From the NCBI RefSeq assembly GCF_018336935.1, contig NZ_CP068771.1:4960001-5024000 (forward strand): a stretch of 64,000 bases of DNA. The letters are read 5' to 3'. Shown here piece by piece: positions 1 through 10,184 of this stretch. The stretch comes from Serratia plymuthica (GTDB taxonomy: Bacteria; Pseudomonadota; Gammaproteobacteria; Enterobacterales; Enterobacteriaceae). Position numbers and translations under genes: made by a program. Each line of letters begins with the position of its first letter. Position 1 is the stretch's first letter. Below the pieces are notes generated by a model. That model saw only the letters and a list, made by a program, of their open reading frames with translations. It did no database searches and had not been told where the DNA came from.

Positions 1-1199
1 TCGATCGGCTGACCGCTGCGCAGATAATGGCGGCGGAAGGCGTAATGCGCGGCGCAGATGCTCAGCCAGACCGCCACCACCGCAAAGCCGGAAATGGCCG
101 ACAGCGCGACAAACACCGTGTCCGGCGCGATAACGCTGGTCAGCAGCGCCAGTACGCCGCCGAGCATGCTGAAGGTCAAGGCATTGACCGGGATGCCGCG
201 TTTATTCACGCGTGAAAAATAGGCCGGCAGGGTGCGTTGATTGGCCAGCGACCACAGCATGCGCCCCGAGGCGTACAGACCGGAATTGGCGGCCGACAGG
301 ATGGCGGTGAGGATCACGAAGTTAAAGATATCGGCGGCATAAGGGATGCCGATGCGTTCAAACACCAGCACGAACGGGCTTTTCACAATCCCGGCCTGAT
401 CCATCGGGATCAGCGCCGCCAGAATAAATACCGTGCCGATAAAGAACAGCATCAGGCGGATCACCGTGGTGCGTATCGCCCAGGGCACCACTTTTTCCGG
501 GTTCTCGGTTTCGCCGGCGGCAATGCCGATAAGTTCGGTGCCGGAGAAAGCGAAGTTCACCGCCACCATGGTCATCAGGATCGGCAGCGTTCCGTTCGGC
601 AGCCAACCGGAGGCGGTCAGGTTATGCAGGAACGGCGCAGGCGTGCCGTCTTTCATCGGCAGCAGGCCGAACATCGCGGCGCCGCCCAGAATGATAAAGG
701 CCAGAATGGTGACGACCTTGATCAGCGAGAACCAGAATTCGCTTTCGGCAAAGAAGCGGGTAGTGATCACGTTGAGCAGGAAAATCGCCGCGCAGAAGAT
801 CAAACACCACAGCCACACCGGCGACTGCGGGAACCAATACTGCATGCAAAAACCGGCGGCGGTCAGGCTGGAGCCCAGCGCCACCGTCCAGGTCAGCCAA
901 TACAGCCAGGCGACGGTATAGCCGGTAGCCGGGCCAAGATAACGCGAGGCATAGACGTGGAAGGCGCCGGTTTCCGGCATCGCGACGGCCAGTTCACCCA
1001 GGCACAGCATCACCAGATAAACCACCAATGCGCCGATCAGATAAGCCAGCAGGGTGCCCAGAGCACCGGTCGTGGAAATGATATAGCCGGTGTTGAAGAA
1101 CAACCCGGTGCCGATCACGCCGCCCAGCGACAGCATCACCAGATGCCGGGCTTTCATGGTGCGTTTGAAGTGCCCTTCGGCGGGTTCAGGTGAGTGCAT
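1..1199 (-). CDS. mmuP: S-methylmethionine permease MmuP-like, 3' end cut by window edge
   Basis: Inner-membrane APC-family amino acid permease. The reverse-strand frame opens at ATG 1199 and stays open to base 1, giving about 399 codons; the last roughly 65 residues of a normal 465-residue protein lie outside the window. The start of the protein has the family signature [17 protein letters not shown], followed by hydrophobic segments and the stretch [17 protein letters not shown] typical of this permease group. It matches E. coli MmuP almost residue for residue as I remember it, which supports S-methylmethionine uptake for methionine supply. The usual partner mmuM (homocysteine methyltransferase) would lie beyond the left edge, so the pairing cannot be checked. 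A broader amino acid substrate is the alternative. Confidence 0.88.
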   Translation of the reverse strand, partial: MHSPEPAEGHFKRTMKARHLVMLSLGGVIGTGLFFNTGYIISTTGALGTLLAYLIGALVVYLVMLCLGELAVAMPETGAFHVYASRYLGPATGYTVAWLYWLTWTVALGSSLTAAGFCMQYWFPQSPVWLWCLIFCAAIFLLNVITTRFFAESEFWFSLIKVVTILAFIILGGAAMFGLLPMKDGTPAPFLHNLTASGWLPNGTLPILMTMVAVNFAFSGTELIGIAAGETENPEKVVPWAIRTTVIRLMLFFIGTVFILAALIPMDQAGIVKSPFVLVFERIGIPYAADIFNFVILTAILSAANSGLYASGRMLWSLANQRTLPAYFSRVNKRGIPVNALTFSMLGGVLALLTSVIAPDTVFVALSAISGFAVVAVWLSICAAHYAFRRHYLRSGQPI

Positions 1200-1343
1200 G
1201 GTATTTCATCCGTATAGACGTCTAAGCAGCTAAATGGCTATTGGTTATACCTGTAATACTTGATGAAATCAATGTAAGACCGGGCGTCATAAACTAAAAA
1301 AACAGTCAGCGCCGTCTCGGGGCGGGGGCCAGATATATGCAAA

Positions 1344-1358
1344 TGATAATTATTATCT
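1344..1358. promoter_or_regulatory. Fur box upstream of the ChaN-like lipoprotein
   Basis: TGATAATTATTATCT matches the 7-1-7 Fur consensus (TGATAAT-n-ATTATCA) at 13 of 14 positions. It lies 34 bases before the lipoprotein start codon in the divergent mmuP/lipoprotein region, where a bound repressor would block transcription to the right. Iron-dependent repression by Fur is inferred from the match. Confidence 0.8.
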
Positions 1359-1391
1359 ATAATGCCATCACTTTTTACCGCAGGAGGCAGC

Positions 1392-2231
1392 ATGAGATTC
1401 CTGATTTTTCTGGCCGCGCTGGCACTTGGCGCTTGCAGTCAGGCTCCGGTGCCCGAACCGAACAACCCTCTTGACGGCCTGGGGAAAATTACCGATTTAC
1501 GCAGCGGCGAAACCTTGTCGCCTGAACAGCTTGTTGCCCGCTTGGCCGCTCATCCCAGGGTGATGGTCGGGGAAAAACACGACAATCCCTATCATCATCG
1601 GATCGAACTGTGGCTGGTGCAAAATCTGCCGCAGCGGCGGCCGCAGGGCAGCGTTCTGATGGAAATGATCTCCCCGAATCAGCAGGCCAAGGTGGAAAAG
1701 GTCAAGCAGGCGCTGCGGGGCAATTGCGCCCTGCCTGATGAGCGCGTGGCGCAGTTGATTGACTGGCAGAAAGGCTGGAAATGGTCGCTGTACGGCGAGG
1801 TGGTGATGGCGGCGATGCGGGCGCCGTATCCGCTTTGGTCAGCCAATCTGGATCGCGAGGAGATCATGGCGTTTTACCGGCAGCCGGTGTTTCCGCAGGG
1901 GCAATTGTCGGTACGCCCGGCGGTGCAGAAGGCGCTGGAAGACACCATTCGCACTTCGCACGGCGGAAAAATCGAACCCCGACAGCTGCACGCGATGCTG
2001 GCAATCCAACAGCAGCGCGATCGGCGTATGGCCGAGCGCCTGCTGGCTGCGTCAACGCCGGCGCTGTTGATTGCCGGTGGTTATCACGCCTCAAAATGGG
2101 TGGGGGTGCCGCTGCATGTGCGGGATCTGCAACCGGGCGCGCAGCCGAGGGTGTTGATGCTGGCGGAGCAGGGGGCGCAGGTTGACGGCCGGATGGCGGA
2201 TTACCTGTGGGTCACGCCGCCGGTAAAATGA
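1392..2231 (+). CDS. ChaN-family iron-regulated lipoprotein
   Basis: A 279-residue lipoprotein. I place the start at ATG 1392, because AGGAGG lies just upstream and the N-terminus then reads as a type II signal peptide with lipobox LALGAC; an upstream ATG at 1362 would add ten residues before the signal. The body carries the ChaN/DUF399 pattern, including GEKHDNPYHHRIEL near residue 60 and LLIAGGYHASKWVGVP near the C-terminus. Campylobacter ChaN and Pseudomonas PhuW in this family are linked to haem binding. The Fur box directly upstream fits an iron or haem acquisition role. No haem transport genes are adjacent, so the ligand is uncertain. Confidence 0.8.
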   Translation: MRFLIFLAALALGACSQAPVPEPNNPLDGLGKITDLRSGETLSPEQLVARLAAHPRVMVGEKHDNPYHHRIELWLVQNLPQRRPQGSVLMEMISPNQQAKVEKVKQALRGNCALPDERVAQLIDWQKGWKWSLYGEVVMAAMRAPYPLWSANLDREEIMAFYRQPVFPQGQLSVRPAVQKALEDTIRTSHGGKIEPRQLHAMLAIQQQRDRRMAERLLAASTPALLIAGGYHASKWVGVPLHVRDLQPGAQPRVLMLAEQGAQVDGRMADYLWVTPPVK

Positions 2232-2257
2232 CGGCGTGCCAGGGAAAAGCGGTGCCG

Positions 2258-2712
2258 TTACTGCGCCCGCTTCGCCTGCTGCAGCCACTTGTCCAGCTCG
2301 TTGGCGAACTGCTGACGGTCGCGCTGGTTCAGGGTATTCGGGCCGCCGGTCTGGATGCCGCTGGAGCGCAGGGTATCCATAAAATCGCGCATGTTCAGGC
2401 GTTCGCGGATGGTGTCCGGCGTGTAGCGCTCACCGCGCGGGTTGAGCGCCACTGCGCCTTTTTCTATCACTTCGGCCGCCAGCGGAATATCGGCGGTGAT
2501 CACCAGATCGCCTTTTTCGCAGCGGCGGACGATTTCGTTATCAGCCACGTCAAAACCGGCCGCCACCTGCAGGGTGTGGATGTGTTTTGACGGCGGCGTT
2601 CTCAGCGGTTGATTCGCAACCAGCGTCACCGACATGGCGGTGCGCTCGGCGGCGCGGAACAGCACGTCTTTGATCACGTTCGGACAGGCGTCCGCATCGA
2701 CCCAAATCTGCA

Positions 2713-2713
<1 letters not shown>
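2258..2713 (-). CDS. yaiI: YaiI/YqxD family protein (UPF0178)
   Basis: A 151-residue cytoplasmic protein of the UPF0178 family, which has a PIN-like, metal-binding look: the N-terminus [12 protein letters not shown] and the internal [13 protein letters not shown] carry conserved acidic residues. Its biochemical role is not established. The ATG overlaps the hemF stop codon by one base (TAATG on the reverse strand), so it is translated as the last gene of an amiA-hemF-yaiI unit. Length equals the family norm. Confidence 0.9.
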
Positions 2714-3642
<929 letters not shown>

Positions 3643-3695
3643 TTACGCGTCTGACGAAACAAGGCGCAAAGTATACCCGCATTCGCTGCCGCTTA

Positions 3696-4583
3696 TCAGC
3701 CGGTTTTTCGTTGGTGCGCGTCGTAGTAGCTGAAGAAACTGATCACGCCGTCGGCGATGGCGCGGGCGATTTTCTCGCGAAATGCGGTGGTGCCGAGCAG
3801 GCGTTCTTCCGCCGGGTTGGTGATGAACGAGGTTTCCACCAGCACCGAAGGAATGGACGGGGATTTGAGCACCGCAAACGCCGCCTGCTCGGTGCTGTCG
3901 CTGTGCAGGTGATGCACCGGGCGGATCTGGCCAAGCACGTGGCGGCCGAGCGTCAGGCTGTTGTTGATGGTATCGGTCTGCACCAGATCGAACAGCACCT
4001 GTTGCAGATAGTTATCCTGATTTTTATATTTGCCGCCGGCCACGTCATCGGCGGCGTTCTCGCGGTTGGAGAGATAGCGCGCCATGGCGCTGCTGGCGCC
4101 GCGGTTGGACAGGGCGAACACCGAGGCGCCTGAGGCGTCGGGGTTGGTAAAACCGTCGGCGTGAATCGAAATAAACAGGTCGGCCTGATGCTGGTGGGCA
4201 ATCTCAACCCGCTGGAACAGCGGGATAAATTCGTCTTCTTCCCGCGTCAACCGGGCTTCGACGTGATCGTGCTCATGCAGCATGCGGCGTACGTGGTTGG
4301 CGATCTCAAGGACCACGTGTTTCTCTTGCGAACCTTCGCTGCCGACCGCGCCGGAATCGATGCCGCCATGGCCGGGATCGATCATCACCAGCCGTTTGCT
4401 GCCGGTCGGTTTCGGTGCCGGTTTGGCGTGTTGATTGCGCAGCATGCCGCCGGACTCCGCTTTGGCCGGTTGGCTTTTGCAGCCGAGCAGCGCCATCGCC
4501 AGGCCTGAGAGCAGTAACTGACGTCGAGTGCGGGAGGTGGAGAGCGGTTTAAAATTGAGGAATTGTTTAACCTGCTTTTTCAT
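3696..4583 (-). CDS. amiA: N-acetylmuramoyl-L-alanine amidase AmiA, Tat-exported
   Basis: Periplasmic zinc amidase that cleaves the stem peptide from N-acetylmuramic acid during daughter-cell separation. The N-terminus holds a twin-arginine signal (TRRQLLLSGLAMALLG). The catalytic domain has MIDPGHGGIDSGAVG, the SIHADGFTNP block and the C-terminal VLVETSFITNP, which supply the zinc ligands and catalytic glutamate. I use ATG 4583; an in-frame ATG at 4598 adds five residues but has no ribosome-binding site. About 295 residues, as in the family. No separate regulatory domain is seen, as expected for AmiA rather than AmiB or AmiC. Confidence 0.95.
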   Translation of the reverse strand: MKKQVKQFLNFKPLSTSRTRRQLLLSGLAMALLGCKSQPAKAESGGMLRNQHAKPAPKPTGSKRLVMIDPGHGGIDSGAVGSEGSQEKHVVLEIANHVRRMLHEHDHVEARLTREEDEFIPLFQRVEIAHQHQADLFISIHADGFTNPDASGASVFALSNRGASSAMARYLSNRENAADDVAGGKYKNQDNYLQQVLFDLVQTDTINNSLTLGRHVLGQIRPVHHLHSDSTEQAAFAVLKSPSIPSVLVETSFITNPAEERLLGTTAFREKIARAIADGVISFFSYYDAHQRKTG

Positions 4584-4631
4584 AACGCGACGCCCCATCG
4601 ATAAATTCTATTTTGCGACGTTATATCGTAT

Positions 4632-4646
4632 TGATAATCATTAATC
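4632..4646. promoter_or_regulatory. Possible weak Fur-like box in the amiA/ypeA region
   Basis: TGATAATCATTAATC keeps 11 of 14 positions of the 7-1-7 Fur consensus and lies about 50 bases from the amiA start. The right half-site is degraded, so this may be chance in an AT-rich promoter. It is of note only because the downstream gene hemF makes haem. Confidence 0.3.
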
Positions 4647-4788
4647 GAACGGTTAACTATGTCCATTTATTACGCCAGTTACCGCAGTTTTCTGCCTGAT
4701 TGGCGTGGGAAATCGCAGTTTGATATTGCTTAAGTGAATAATCCCGCGATAATCAGATAAACATCTTAATTAACAGCGGCGAACATCG

Positions 4789-5214
4789 ATGGAAATTCGC
4801 GTATTTCGACAAGACGACTTTGAAGAAGTCATCACCCTGTGGGAGCGTTGCGATCTGCTGCGGCCGTGGAACGATCCCGAAATGGATATTGAGCGCAAAC
4901 TCAATCACGATCCGGATCTGTTTCTGGTGGCGGAAGTGGGCGGCGAAGTGGTCGGCTCGGTGATGGGGGGCTACGATGGCCACCGTGGTTCGGCGTATTA
5001 CCTGGGCGTGCACCCGGATTATCGTGGGCGCGGCATTGCCAATGCGTTGATTAGCCGTCTGGAGAAAAAGTTGGTCGCGCGCGGTTGCCCGAAGATCCAA
5101 CTGATGGTGCGTGAAGACAACGACACGGTGATCGAGATGTACGAAAAACTCGGTTACGAGATCCAGAACATCACCAGCCTGGGCAAGCGGTTGATCGAAG
5201 ACCAGGAATATTGA
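4789..5214 (+). CDS. ypeA: GNAT-family acetyltransferase YpeA
   Basis: A 141-residue single-domain GCN5-type N-acetyltransferase. The acetyl-CoA binding motif is visible as [18 protein letters not shown] around residue 65. Sequence and length match E. coli YpeA closely. The substrate is unknown. It is transcribed away from amiA, the same neighbourhood as in E. coli, and converges on a YgiW-type gene across a hairpin. Confidence 0.93.
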   Translation: MEIRVFRQDDFEEVITLWERCDLLRPWNDPEMDIERKLNHDPDLFLVAEVGGEVVGSVMGGYDGHRGSAYYLGVHPDYRGRGIANALISRLEKKLVARGCPKIQLMVREDNDTVIEMYEKLGYEIQNITSLGKRLIEDQEY

Positions 5215-5222
5215 GTCAATAA

Positions 5223-5242
5223 GGCGGTGAACCTTCACCGCC
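5223..5242. terminator. Hairpin terminator between convergent ypeA and ygiW-type gene
   Basis: GGCGGTGA and TCACCGCC form a perfect 8-bp stem around a four-base loop. It lies 9 bases after the ypeA stop and 40 bases after the stop of the gene on the other strand. T tracts on both sides are weak, so it may act in both directions but not strongly. Confidence 0.65.
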
Positions 5243-5281
5243 CGTTACTGACAAAGTTGCCTTTAAGCCCGAGACCACCCG

Positions 5282-5674
5282 TTACGGCAGCTTTTTGATG
5301 TTTTTCACATCGACTTCCACGCTGCTCCAGTCTTTATCCACTTTTCCTTCCAGCTGCACTTTATCTTTCGGGGTGATGGTCTGGCCGTTCCAGCGTTTTT
5401 TGTCGATCTCCACCGTCAGGGTGCCGCTGGCGTCGCGGAAGGTATAGGTATCGTCGCCGACGCGCTGCTCGATGTTGCCCTGCAGCATCACCCAGGCGTC
5501 GTCGCTCATCGATTTCACCTTATCCACCGTGGTCAGCGCGGCGCTGGGGCCGGAGAAGCCGCCCTGCGGAGCGGTTTGCGTCTGCGGTGCGGAAGGGTCA
5601 AGGAACCCGCCTTGTTGTGCCAGAACCGGTGCGCTGCACAAAGCGATCAAAGCGGCCAGGGTATATTTTTTCAT
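5282..5674 (-). CDS. ygiW: YgiW/YdeI-family periplasmic OB-fold stress protein
   Basis: A 130-residue periplasmic protein with a clear Sec signal peptide ending near APVLA-QQ. The mature part is a BOF (bacterial OB-fold) domain with the family signature VMLQGNIEQRVGDDTYTFRD around residue 65. YgiW (VisP) and YdeI are stress-tolerance proteins; Salmonella VisP binds peptidoglycan sugar. The PQGG-type linker after the signal is normal for this family. Because several paralogues exist in enterics, the symbol is a best guess. A good ribosome-binding site (AAGGAAG) precedes ATG 5674. Confidence 0.82.
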   Translation of the reverse strand: MKKYTLAALIALCSAPVLAQQGGFLDPSAPQTQTAPQGGFSGPSAALTTVDKVKSMSDDAWVMLQGNIEQRVGDDTYTFRDASGTLTVEIDKKRWNGQTITPKDKVQLEGKVDKDWSSVEVDVKNIKKLP

Positions 5675-5844
5675 GTGAAGCTTCCTTATCTCAATCGAGA
5701 ATCAAAGCCCTGCCAATCAGGACTGCTGTGTTGATGTGGCAAGTAAAACATAAAGATCTTAAGAGCTTCTTAAGCGGGCGCATTGAAAACAACAGTTACG
5801 GCTCCCATTTGATGGAGTAATGACAAACAGGCAAGGAACCGACC

Positions 5845-6309
5845 TTGAAGCCGCACTCACACCGATTTTCCCCCGACGATTACGATCATCATGGCGTGCT
5901 GCGCCTGCCGCTGTGGTTTTGGGGCGTGCTGGTTTTGCAGGCCCGCACCTGGATCTTGTTTGTGATGGCCGGCGTCTCGCAGCAACAGGGAGGAGGATTG
6001 TTGTCACTGTTTTACCCGGATACCCAAAGGTTCTGGTATGGCATCCTGCTGGGGCTGCCGGCCGCGCTGGCATTTTTGATTGGCCCGCGCAGATATTTGT
6101 GGCCGCGGCTGTGGCGGGCCTGGCGTTGGGTGCTCAGCGCCTCGGTGCTGGCGGCGCTGGGAGGCTCCCTGTTCAGCCTGTGGCAGCAGGACAGCAATCT
6201 GCCGGCGCTGGATGGCGTTTTGGCGTTGCTCGATGCTTTGGCGCTGGCCTATCTGCTGCTGAACGCGCGGCTGAAGGCGTGCTTCACGCCACAAGACGAG
6301 GTCGCTTAA
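5845..6309 (+). CDS. yfeZ: DUF2919 inner-membrane protein YfeZ
   Basis: A 154-residue protein with about four hydrophobic segments, matching the DUF2919/YfeZ family of unknown function. The start appears to be TTG at 5845, with AAGGAA about seven bases upstream; an ATG at 5820 is in another frame. Its place between ypeA and yfeY is conserved with E. coli, which supports the call more than the sequence does. Confidence 0.78.
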   Translation: MKPHSHRFSPDDYDHHGVLRLPLWFWGVLVLQARTWILFVMAGVSQQQGGGLLSLFYPDTQRFWYGILLGLPAALAFLIGPRRYLWPRLWRAWRWVLSASVLAALGGSLFSLWQQDSNLPALDGVLALLDALALAYLLLNARLKACFTPQDEVA

Positions 6310-6310
6310 A

Positions 6311-6333
6311 TGCCGCACATGCGGCACTTTTCT
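6311..6333 (+). terminator. Terminator after yfeZ
   Basis: TGCCGC-ACAT-GCGGCA forms a 6-bp GC-rich stem and is followed by a C/T-rich tract, directly after the yfeZ stop codon. Confidence 0.6.
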
Positions 6334-6438
6334 CATTTTCCGCACTCCAATCTCGCAACCGATGGCGTAGCGCGGGCAGTTGTGAGAGGCTGACACACGG
6401 CCTGACTGAGCCATGCCTTTGATGTTAAGGAGCTATAA

Positions 6439-7023
6439 ATGAATATTCGCCCACTGCTGTTAGGGCTCCCGCTGTTACTGACCGGCTGTTCGACGATGTC
6501 CAACTTCTCCTGGTCGAGCCTGTCGCCGTTTAACTGGTTCGGCAGCAGCCTTGAGGTCAGCGCCAAGGGCGTTGGCGATCTCAACGCCGGCACCCCGATG
6601 TCGGAAAGCGCGATCAACGACGGGCTGAACGGCGATTATCGGTTGCGCGGCGGCATGGCCACCGACAAGGGCCAGATTGTTTCTTACTACCAGGCAATGG
6701 ACGGCAATGACGTGAAGCTGGTGATCACCGGCGAGCCCAAGGGCAACGTACAGCGCGTGGCCGTGATGGACAGCAAAGTGGCGACCGAGTGGGGCAACAA
6801 GCTCGGCACGCCGTTCAGCGCCATGTACGACAAGGCGTTTGGCGCTTGCAAACCGGCCGACGGCGACGATGCCGGCAAGGTAGAGTGCGTGGCGGAGCAG
6901 AGCAAATACGTCACCTACATCTTCAGCGGCAAGTGGGCCGGCCCGCAAGACATCATCCCGCCGGACGACACGCTGAAAAGTTGGACGGTCAGCAAGATCG
7001 TCTGGCACGCCAAACCGCAGTAA
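6439..7023 (+). CDS. yfeY: YfeY-family lipoprotein
   Basis: A 194-residue predicted lipoprotein with a short signal and lipobox LLLTGC, then a Ser/Phe/Trp-rich segment and a globular domain. It matches the RpoE-regulated lipoprotein YfeY of E. coli, whose function is unknown. The start ATG 6439 has a good TAAGGAG ribosome-binding site. I could not find a convincing sigma-E promoter upstream. It sits just before yfeX, as in E. coli. Confidence 0.88.
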   Translation: MNIRPLLLGLPLLLTGCSTMSNFSWSSLSPFNWFGSSLEVSAKGVGDLNAGTPMSESAINDGLNGDYRLRGGMATDKGQIVSYYQAMDGNDVKLVITGEPKGNVQRVAVMDSKVATEWGNKLGTPFSAMYDKAFGACKPADGDDAGKVECVAEQSKYVTYIFSGKWAGPQDIIPPDDTLKSWTVSKIVWHAKPQ

Positions 7024-7039
7024 GCCTGACACCCTGTTC

Positions 7040-7059
7040 GGGGCGAATATATTCGCTCC
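7040..7059 (+). terminator. Hairpin after yfeY, similar to one after entF
   Basis: GGGGCGAA-TATA-TTCGCTCC pairs over 8 bp with one G-U pair, 17 bases after the yfeY stop. The same motif (GGGCGAATA-GATTCGCCC) follows entF at 46690-46707. It has no long T tract, so it may be a repeated hairpin rather than a strong terminator. Confidence 0.5.
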
Positions 7060-7061
7060 GA

Positions 7062-7108
7062 CCCTCACCGGGCGCAGCCAACAACGTCCTGGCTTGAAAA
7101 GCGACGAG
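7062..7108. repeat. Partial ERIC-like repeat
   Basis: The segment containing GCAGCCAACAACG followed by a TTGAAAAGCGACGAG tail resembles the right end of the larger ERIC-type element at 18.6-18.75 kb (GCAGCCAACAACG then TTCGAAAGACGAAG). Only one end of the element is present. It lies between the yfeY hairpin and the yfeX promoter region. Confidence 0.55.
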
Positions 7109-7225
7109 TAACCCTATTTTCTTTGCGTTCCGCTAAGGCAATCTTGCACGCATGCGTTATGATAACGCGCGTTTGTAACAGGATACCCAAGCCTGTTACC
7201 CGATTGCGATACTGAGGATAACGAC

Positions 7226-8125
7226 ATGACACAGGTTCAGAGCGGCATTTTGCTGGAGCACTGCCGTTTCGCCATTTTTATGGAAGCTACCGTACAGGGC
7301 GAATTCGCTGATTTGCGTCAGGGCTGCAAGCAGTTTTGCCAGACGCTTACCGAGCTGCAGCAGCAGTTCCCGGATGCGCGCCTGGGGGCGGTCATCGCCT
7401 TTGGTTACGACGTCTGGCACGACCTGTCCAGCGGCCAGGGGGCAAAAGAGCTGAAGCCGTTTACCCCACTGGGCAAAGGGCTGGCGCCGGCCACCCAACG
7501 CGATCTGTTGATCCATATCCAATCCCTGCGTCATGACGTTAACTTTACGCTGGCGCAGGCGGCGCTGGCGGCGTTCGGCAACGCCATCAAGATTGAAGAG
7601 GAAACCCACGGCTTCCGTTGGGTGGAAGAGCGCGATCTGAGCGGCTTCATCGACGGCACCGAAAACCCGCAGGGCGACCAGCGCCCGGAAGTGGCGGTGA
7701 TTGCCGAAGGCGAAGAAGACGCAGGCGGCAGCTACGTGCTGGTGCAGCGTTACGAACACAATCTGCGTCAGTGGCAGCGCTTCACCACCGAGCAGCAAGA
7801 GCAGATTATCGGTCGCACCAAGCACGACAGCGAAGAGCTGCCGTCGGATCAGCGGCCAGAGACTTCGCACGTCAGCCGGGTTGATCTGAAAGAAGACGGC
7901 AAAGGCCTGAAAATTCTGCGCCAGAGCCTGCCTTACGGCACCGCCAGCGGCAAGCACGGGCTCTATTTTATCGCCTACTGCGCACGTCTGCATAATATCG
8001 AAAAACAGCTGCTGAGCATGTTTGGCGATCTGGACGGCAAACGCGATGCGATGCTGCGTTTTAGCCGTGCGGTGACCGGCAGCTATTACTTTGCCCCTTC
8101 GCTGACGCGCCTGCTGTCGCTTTGA
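7226..8125 (+). CDS. yfeX: Dye-decolorising-type haem peroxidase YfeX
   Basis: A 299-residue cytoplasmic Dyp-type peroxidase. The diagnostic [12 protein letters not shown] motif (GxxDG) is near residue 145, with the proximal haem histidine expected near HVSRVD around residue 215. It oxidises porphyrinogens in vitro; a proposed role in iron release from haem is disputed. Length matches E. coli YfeX (299). No signal peptide or encapsulin-targeting tail is visible. It is preceded by yfeY and followed by a strong hairpin. Confidence 0.95.
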   Translation: MTQVQSGILLEHCRFAIFMEATVQGEFADLRQGCKQFCQTLTELQQQFPDARLGAVIAFGYDVWHDLSSGQGAKELKPFTPLGKGLAPATQRDLLIHIQSLRHDVNFTLAQAALAAFGNAIKIEEETHGFRWVEERDLSGFIDGTENPQGDQRPEVAVIAEGEEDAGGSYVLVQRYEHNLRQWQRFTTEQQEQIIGRTKHDSEELPSDQRPETSHVSRVDLKEDGKGLKILRQSLPYGTASGKHGLYFIAYCARLHNIEKQLLSMFGDLDGKRDAMLRFSRAVTGSYYFAPSLTRLLSL

Positions 8126-8132
8126 TGCACTT

Positions 8133-8159
8133 ATCGGGGTCGGCCATGCCGGCTCCGAT
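8133..8159 (+). terminator. Hairpin terminator after yfeX
   Basis: ATCGGGGTCGGC and GCCGGCTCCGAT pair over 12 bp with two G-U pairs around a CAT loop, seven bases after the yfeX stop. The following tract is only mildly T-rich. Confidence 0.65.
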
Positions 8160-8199
8160 ACGCTTTCCCGCCCCGGCGAAACCGCTCCGCTCCTGCCTT

Positions 8200-8328
8200 A
8201 TAGCGTTTGATGCTTGAAAATCACTAAACGGTATATAAAAGCGTTACAGCTCCGCACCTAGTTATAAATACACTGGTCATCAATAAGGCGAAAGCCTGAA
8301 AGATTGACTCAGTTAGCTAAGGTGCAGA
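8200..8328 (+). promoter_or_regulatory. Probable CysB-activated leader of the cysPTWA operon
   Basis: This AT-rich region before cysP carries TATATAAAAG and TATAAATAC stretches but no good -35 hexamer at standard spacing. That is expected for a promoter that depends on the activator CysB. CysB sites are poorly conserved, so I cannot place the boundaries. The call rests on the identity of the operon. Confidence 0.45.
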
Positions 8329-9351
8329 ATGAAACAAACCCGGGTTAAAAATATCGTGCTGAAAGGATGGTTGGCTGCGGCTCTGTTAGCCAGCGGCACC
8401 GTCTCGGCCACGGAATTGCTGAACAGCTCCTATGACGTTTCCCGTGAATTGTTTACTGCGCTGAACCCGGGTTTTGAACAGCAGTGGAACCAGCAGCACC
8501 CGGGCGACAAGCTGACCATCAAGCAGTCCCACGCCGGTTCTTCCAAGCAGGCGCTGGCGATCCTGCAGGGGTTGCGCGCCGACGTGGTGACTTACAACCA
8601 GGTGAGCGACGTACAGATCCTGCACGATCGCGGCCAACTGATCCCGGCAGACTGGCAGGCCCGTTTACCGAACAACAGCTCTCCGTTCTATTCCACCATG
8701 GCTTTCCTGGTGCGCAAGGACAACCCGAAGGGTATCCACAGCTGGAACGATCTGGTGCGTGACGACGTGAAGCTGGTGTTCCCGAACCCGAAAACCTCCG
8801 GCAACGGCCGTTACACCTATCTGGCCGCCTGGGGCGCCGCCAGCCAGGCCGACGGCAACGATCAGGCCAAAACCCGCGCCTTCATGACCCGTTTCCTGAA
8901 AAACGTGTTGGTGTTTGACACCGGCGGCCGCGGCGCGACCACCACCTTTGTGGAACGTGGCCTGGGCGACGTGCTGATCAGCTTCGAGTCGGAAGTGAAC
9001 AACATCCGCAAACAGTACGGCGAAGACAAATACCAGGTCATCGTGCCGCCGGTCGATATTCTGGCGGAGTTCCCGGTGGCCTGGGTGGACAAAAACGTCG
9101 AGAAAAACGGCACCGAACAGGCCGCCAAAGACTACCTCAATTATCTCTATAGCCCGGCGGCCCAACAGGTGATCACCAGCTTCTACTATCGCGTTTACGA
9201 CAAAAAGGCGATGGACGCGGCGAAGGGCCAGTTCCCGGACACCAAGCTGTTCCGGGTGGAAGATCAGTTCGGTGGCTGGCCGCAGGTGATGAAAACGCAT
9301 TTCTCCACCGGCGGCGAGTTGGATCAACTGTTAGCGGCAGGGCATAAGTAA
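8329..9351 (+). CDS. cysP: Thiosulfate-binding periplasmic protein CysP
   Basis: Substrate-binding component of the CysTWA sulfate/thiosulfate ABC importer. A Sec signal (about 27 residues, ending TVSA) precedes the mature protein, which starts [15 protein letters not shown]. The [13 protein letters not shown] and [17 protein letters not shown] stretches belong to the oxyanion pocket of the family. 340 residues, close to E. coli CysP (338). The cysT start overlaps its stop codon by one base, so binding protein and permease are translationally coupled. Confidence 0.97.
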   Translation: MKQTRVKNIVLKGWLAAALLASGTVSATELLNSSYDVSRELFTALNPGFEQQWNQQHPGDKLTIKQSHAGSSKQALAILQGLRADVVTYNQVSDVQILHDRGQLIPADWQARLPNNSSPFYSTMAFLVRKDNPKGIHSWNDLVRDDVKLVFPNPKTSGNGRYTYLAAWGAASQADGNDQAKTRAFMTRFLKNVLVFDTGGRGATTTFVERGLGDVLISFESEVNNIRKQYGEDKYQVIVPPVDILAEFPVAWVDKNVEKNGTEQAAKDYLNYLYSPAAQQVITSFYYRVYDKKAMDAAKGQFPDTKLFRVEDQFGGWPQVMKTHFSTGGELDQLLAAGHK

Positions 9352-10184
9352 TGTTGTCGTTGTCCAGCAAACGGGTTCTGCCCGGATTCGGCCTCAGCCT
9401 GGGGAGCAGCCTGTTTTACACCTGCCTGATTTTGCTGCTGCCGCTCAGCGCGCTGGTGATGCAATTGGCGCAGATGAGCCTGGCGCAATACTGGGAAGTG
9501 ATTTCCAATCCGCAGGTGGTGGCGGCCTATAAGGTGACGTTGCTGTCGGCGGGCGTCGCCAGCCTGTTTAACGCGGTGTTCGGCATGCTGATGGCCTGGA
9601 TCCTGACCCGCTACCGTTTTCCCGGCCGTACGCTGTTGGACGGCCTGATCGATCTGCCGTTCGCGTTGCCGACGGCGGTGGCCGGCCTGACGCTGGCGGG
9701 GCTGTTCTCCACCACCGGCTGGTATGGCCAATGGTTGGCGCATTTCGATATCAAGGTGACCTTCACCTGGCTTGGGATTGCGGTGGCGATGGCCTTTACT
9801 AGCCTGCCGTTCGTGGTGCGCACCGTGCAACCGGTGCTGGAAGAGTTAGGGCCGGAATATGAAGAAGCGGCCGAAACCCTGGGCGCGACCCGCTGGCAGA
9901 GTTTCCGCCGCGTGGTGATCCCTGAGCTTGCACCGGCGCTGCTGGCCGGCACGGCGATTTCCTTTACCCGTAGCCTGGGTGAGTTTGGCGCGGTGATTTT
10001 TATCGCCGGCAATATCGCCTGGAAGACCGAAGTGACGTCGCTGATGATCTTTATGCGCTTGCAGGAGTTCGACTATCCGGCGGCCAGCGCGATTGCTTCG
10101 GTGATCCTGGCGGCGTCGCTGCTGTTGCTGTTTAGCATTAACGTTCTGCAAAGCCGCTTCGGCCGACGCATCGGGGGGCACTGA
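9351..10184 (+). CDS. cysT: Sulfate/thiosulfate ABC permease CysT (CysU)
   Basis: A 277-residue inner-membrane permease with about six transmembrane segments. The EAA loop, which docks the ATPase, is visible as EYEEAAETLGATRWQSFRRV around residue 170. It heterodimerises with CysW. ATG 9351 overlaps the cysP stop, and its own stop overlaps the cysW start (TGATG), so the operon is tightly coupled. Confidence 0.97.
   Translation: MLSLSSKRVLPGFGLSLGSSLFYTCLILLLPLSALVMQLAQMSLAQYWEVISNPQVVAAYKVTLLSAGVASLFNAVFGMLMAWILTRYRFPGRTLLDGLIDLPFALPTAVAGLTLAGLFSTTGWYGQWLAHFDIKVTFTWLGIAVAMAFTSLPFVVRTVQPVLEELGPEYEEAAETLGATRWQSFRRVVIPELAPALLAGTAISFTRSLGEFGAVIFIAGNIAWKTEVTSLMIFMRLQEFDYPAASAIASVILAASLLLLFSINVLQSRFGRRIGGH

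Noticed and set aside
237..1193. Plus-strand open frame of 318 codons at the left edge
   Set aside because: It mirrors the mmuP gene on the other strand; the translation is Gln/His/Arg-rich with no family resemblance.
6339..6438. Sigma-E promoter before yfeY
   Set aside because: The E. coli gene is RpoE-dependent, but I could not find GAACTT and TCTGA-like elements at correct spacing here.
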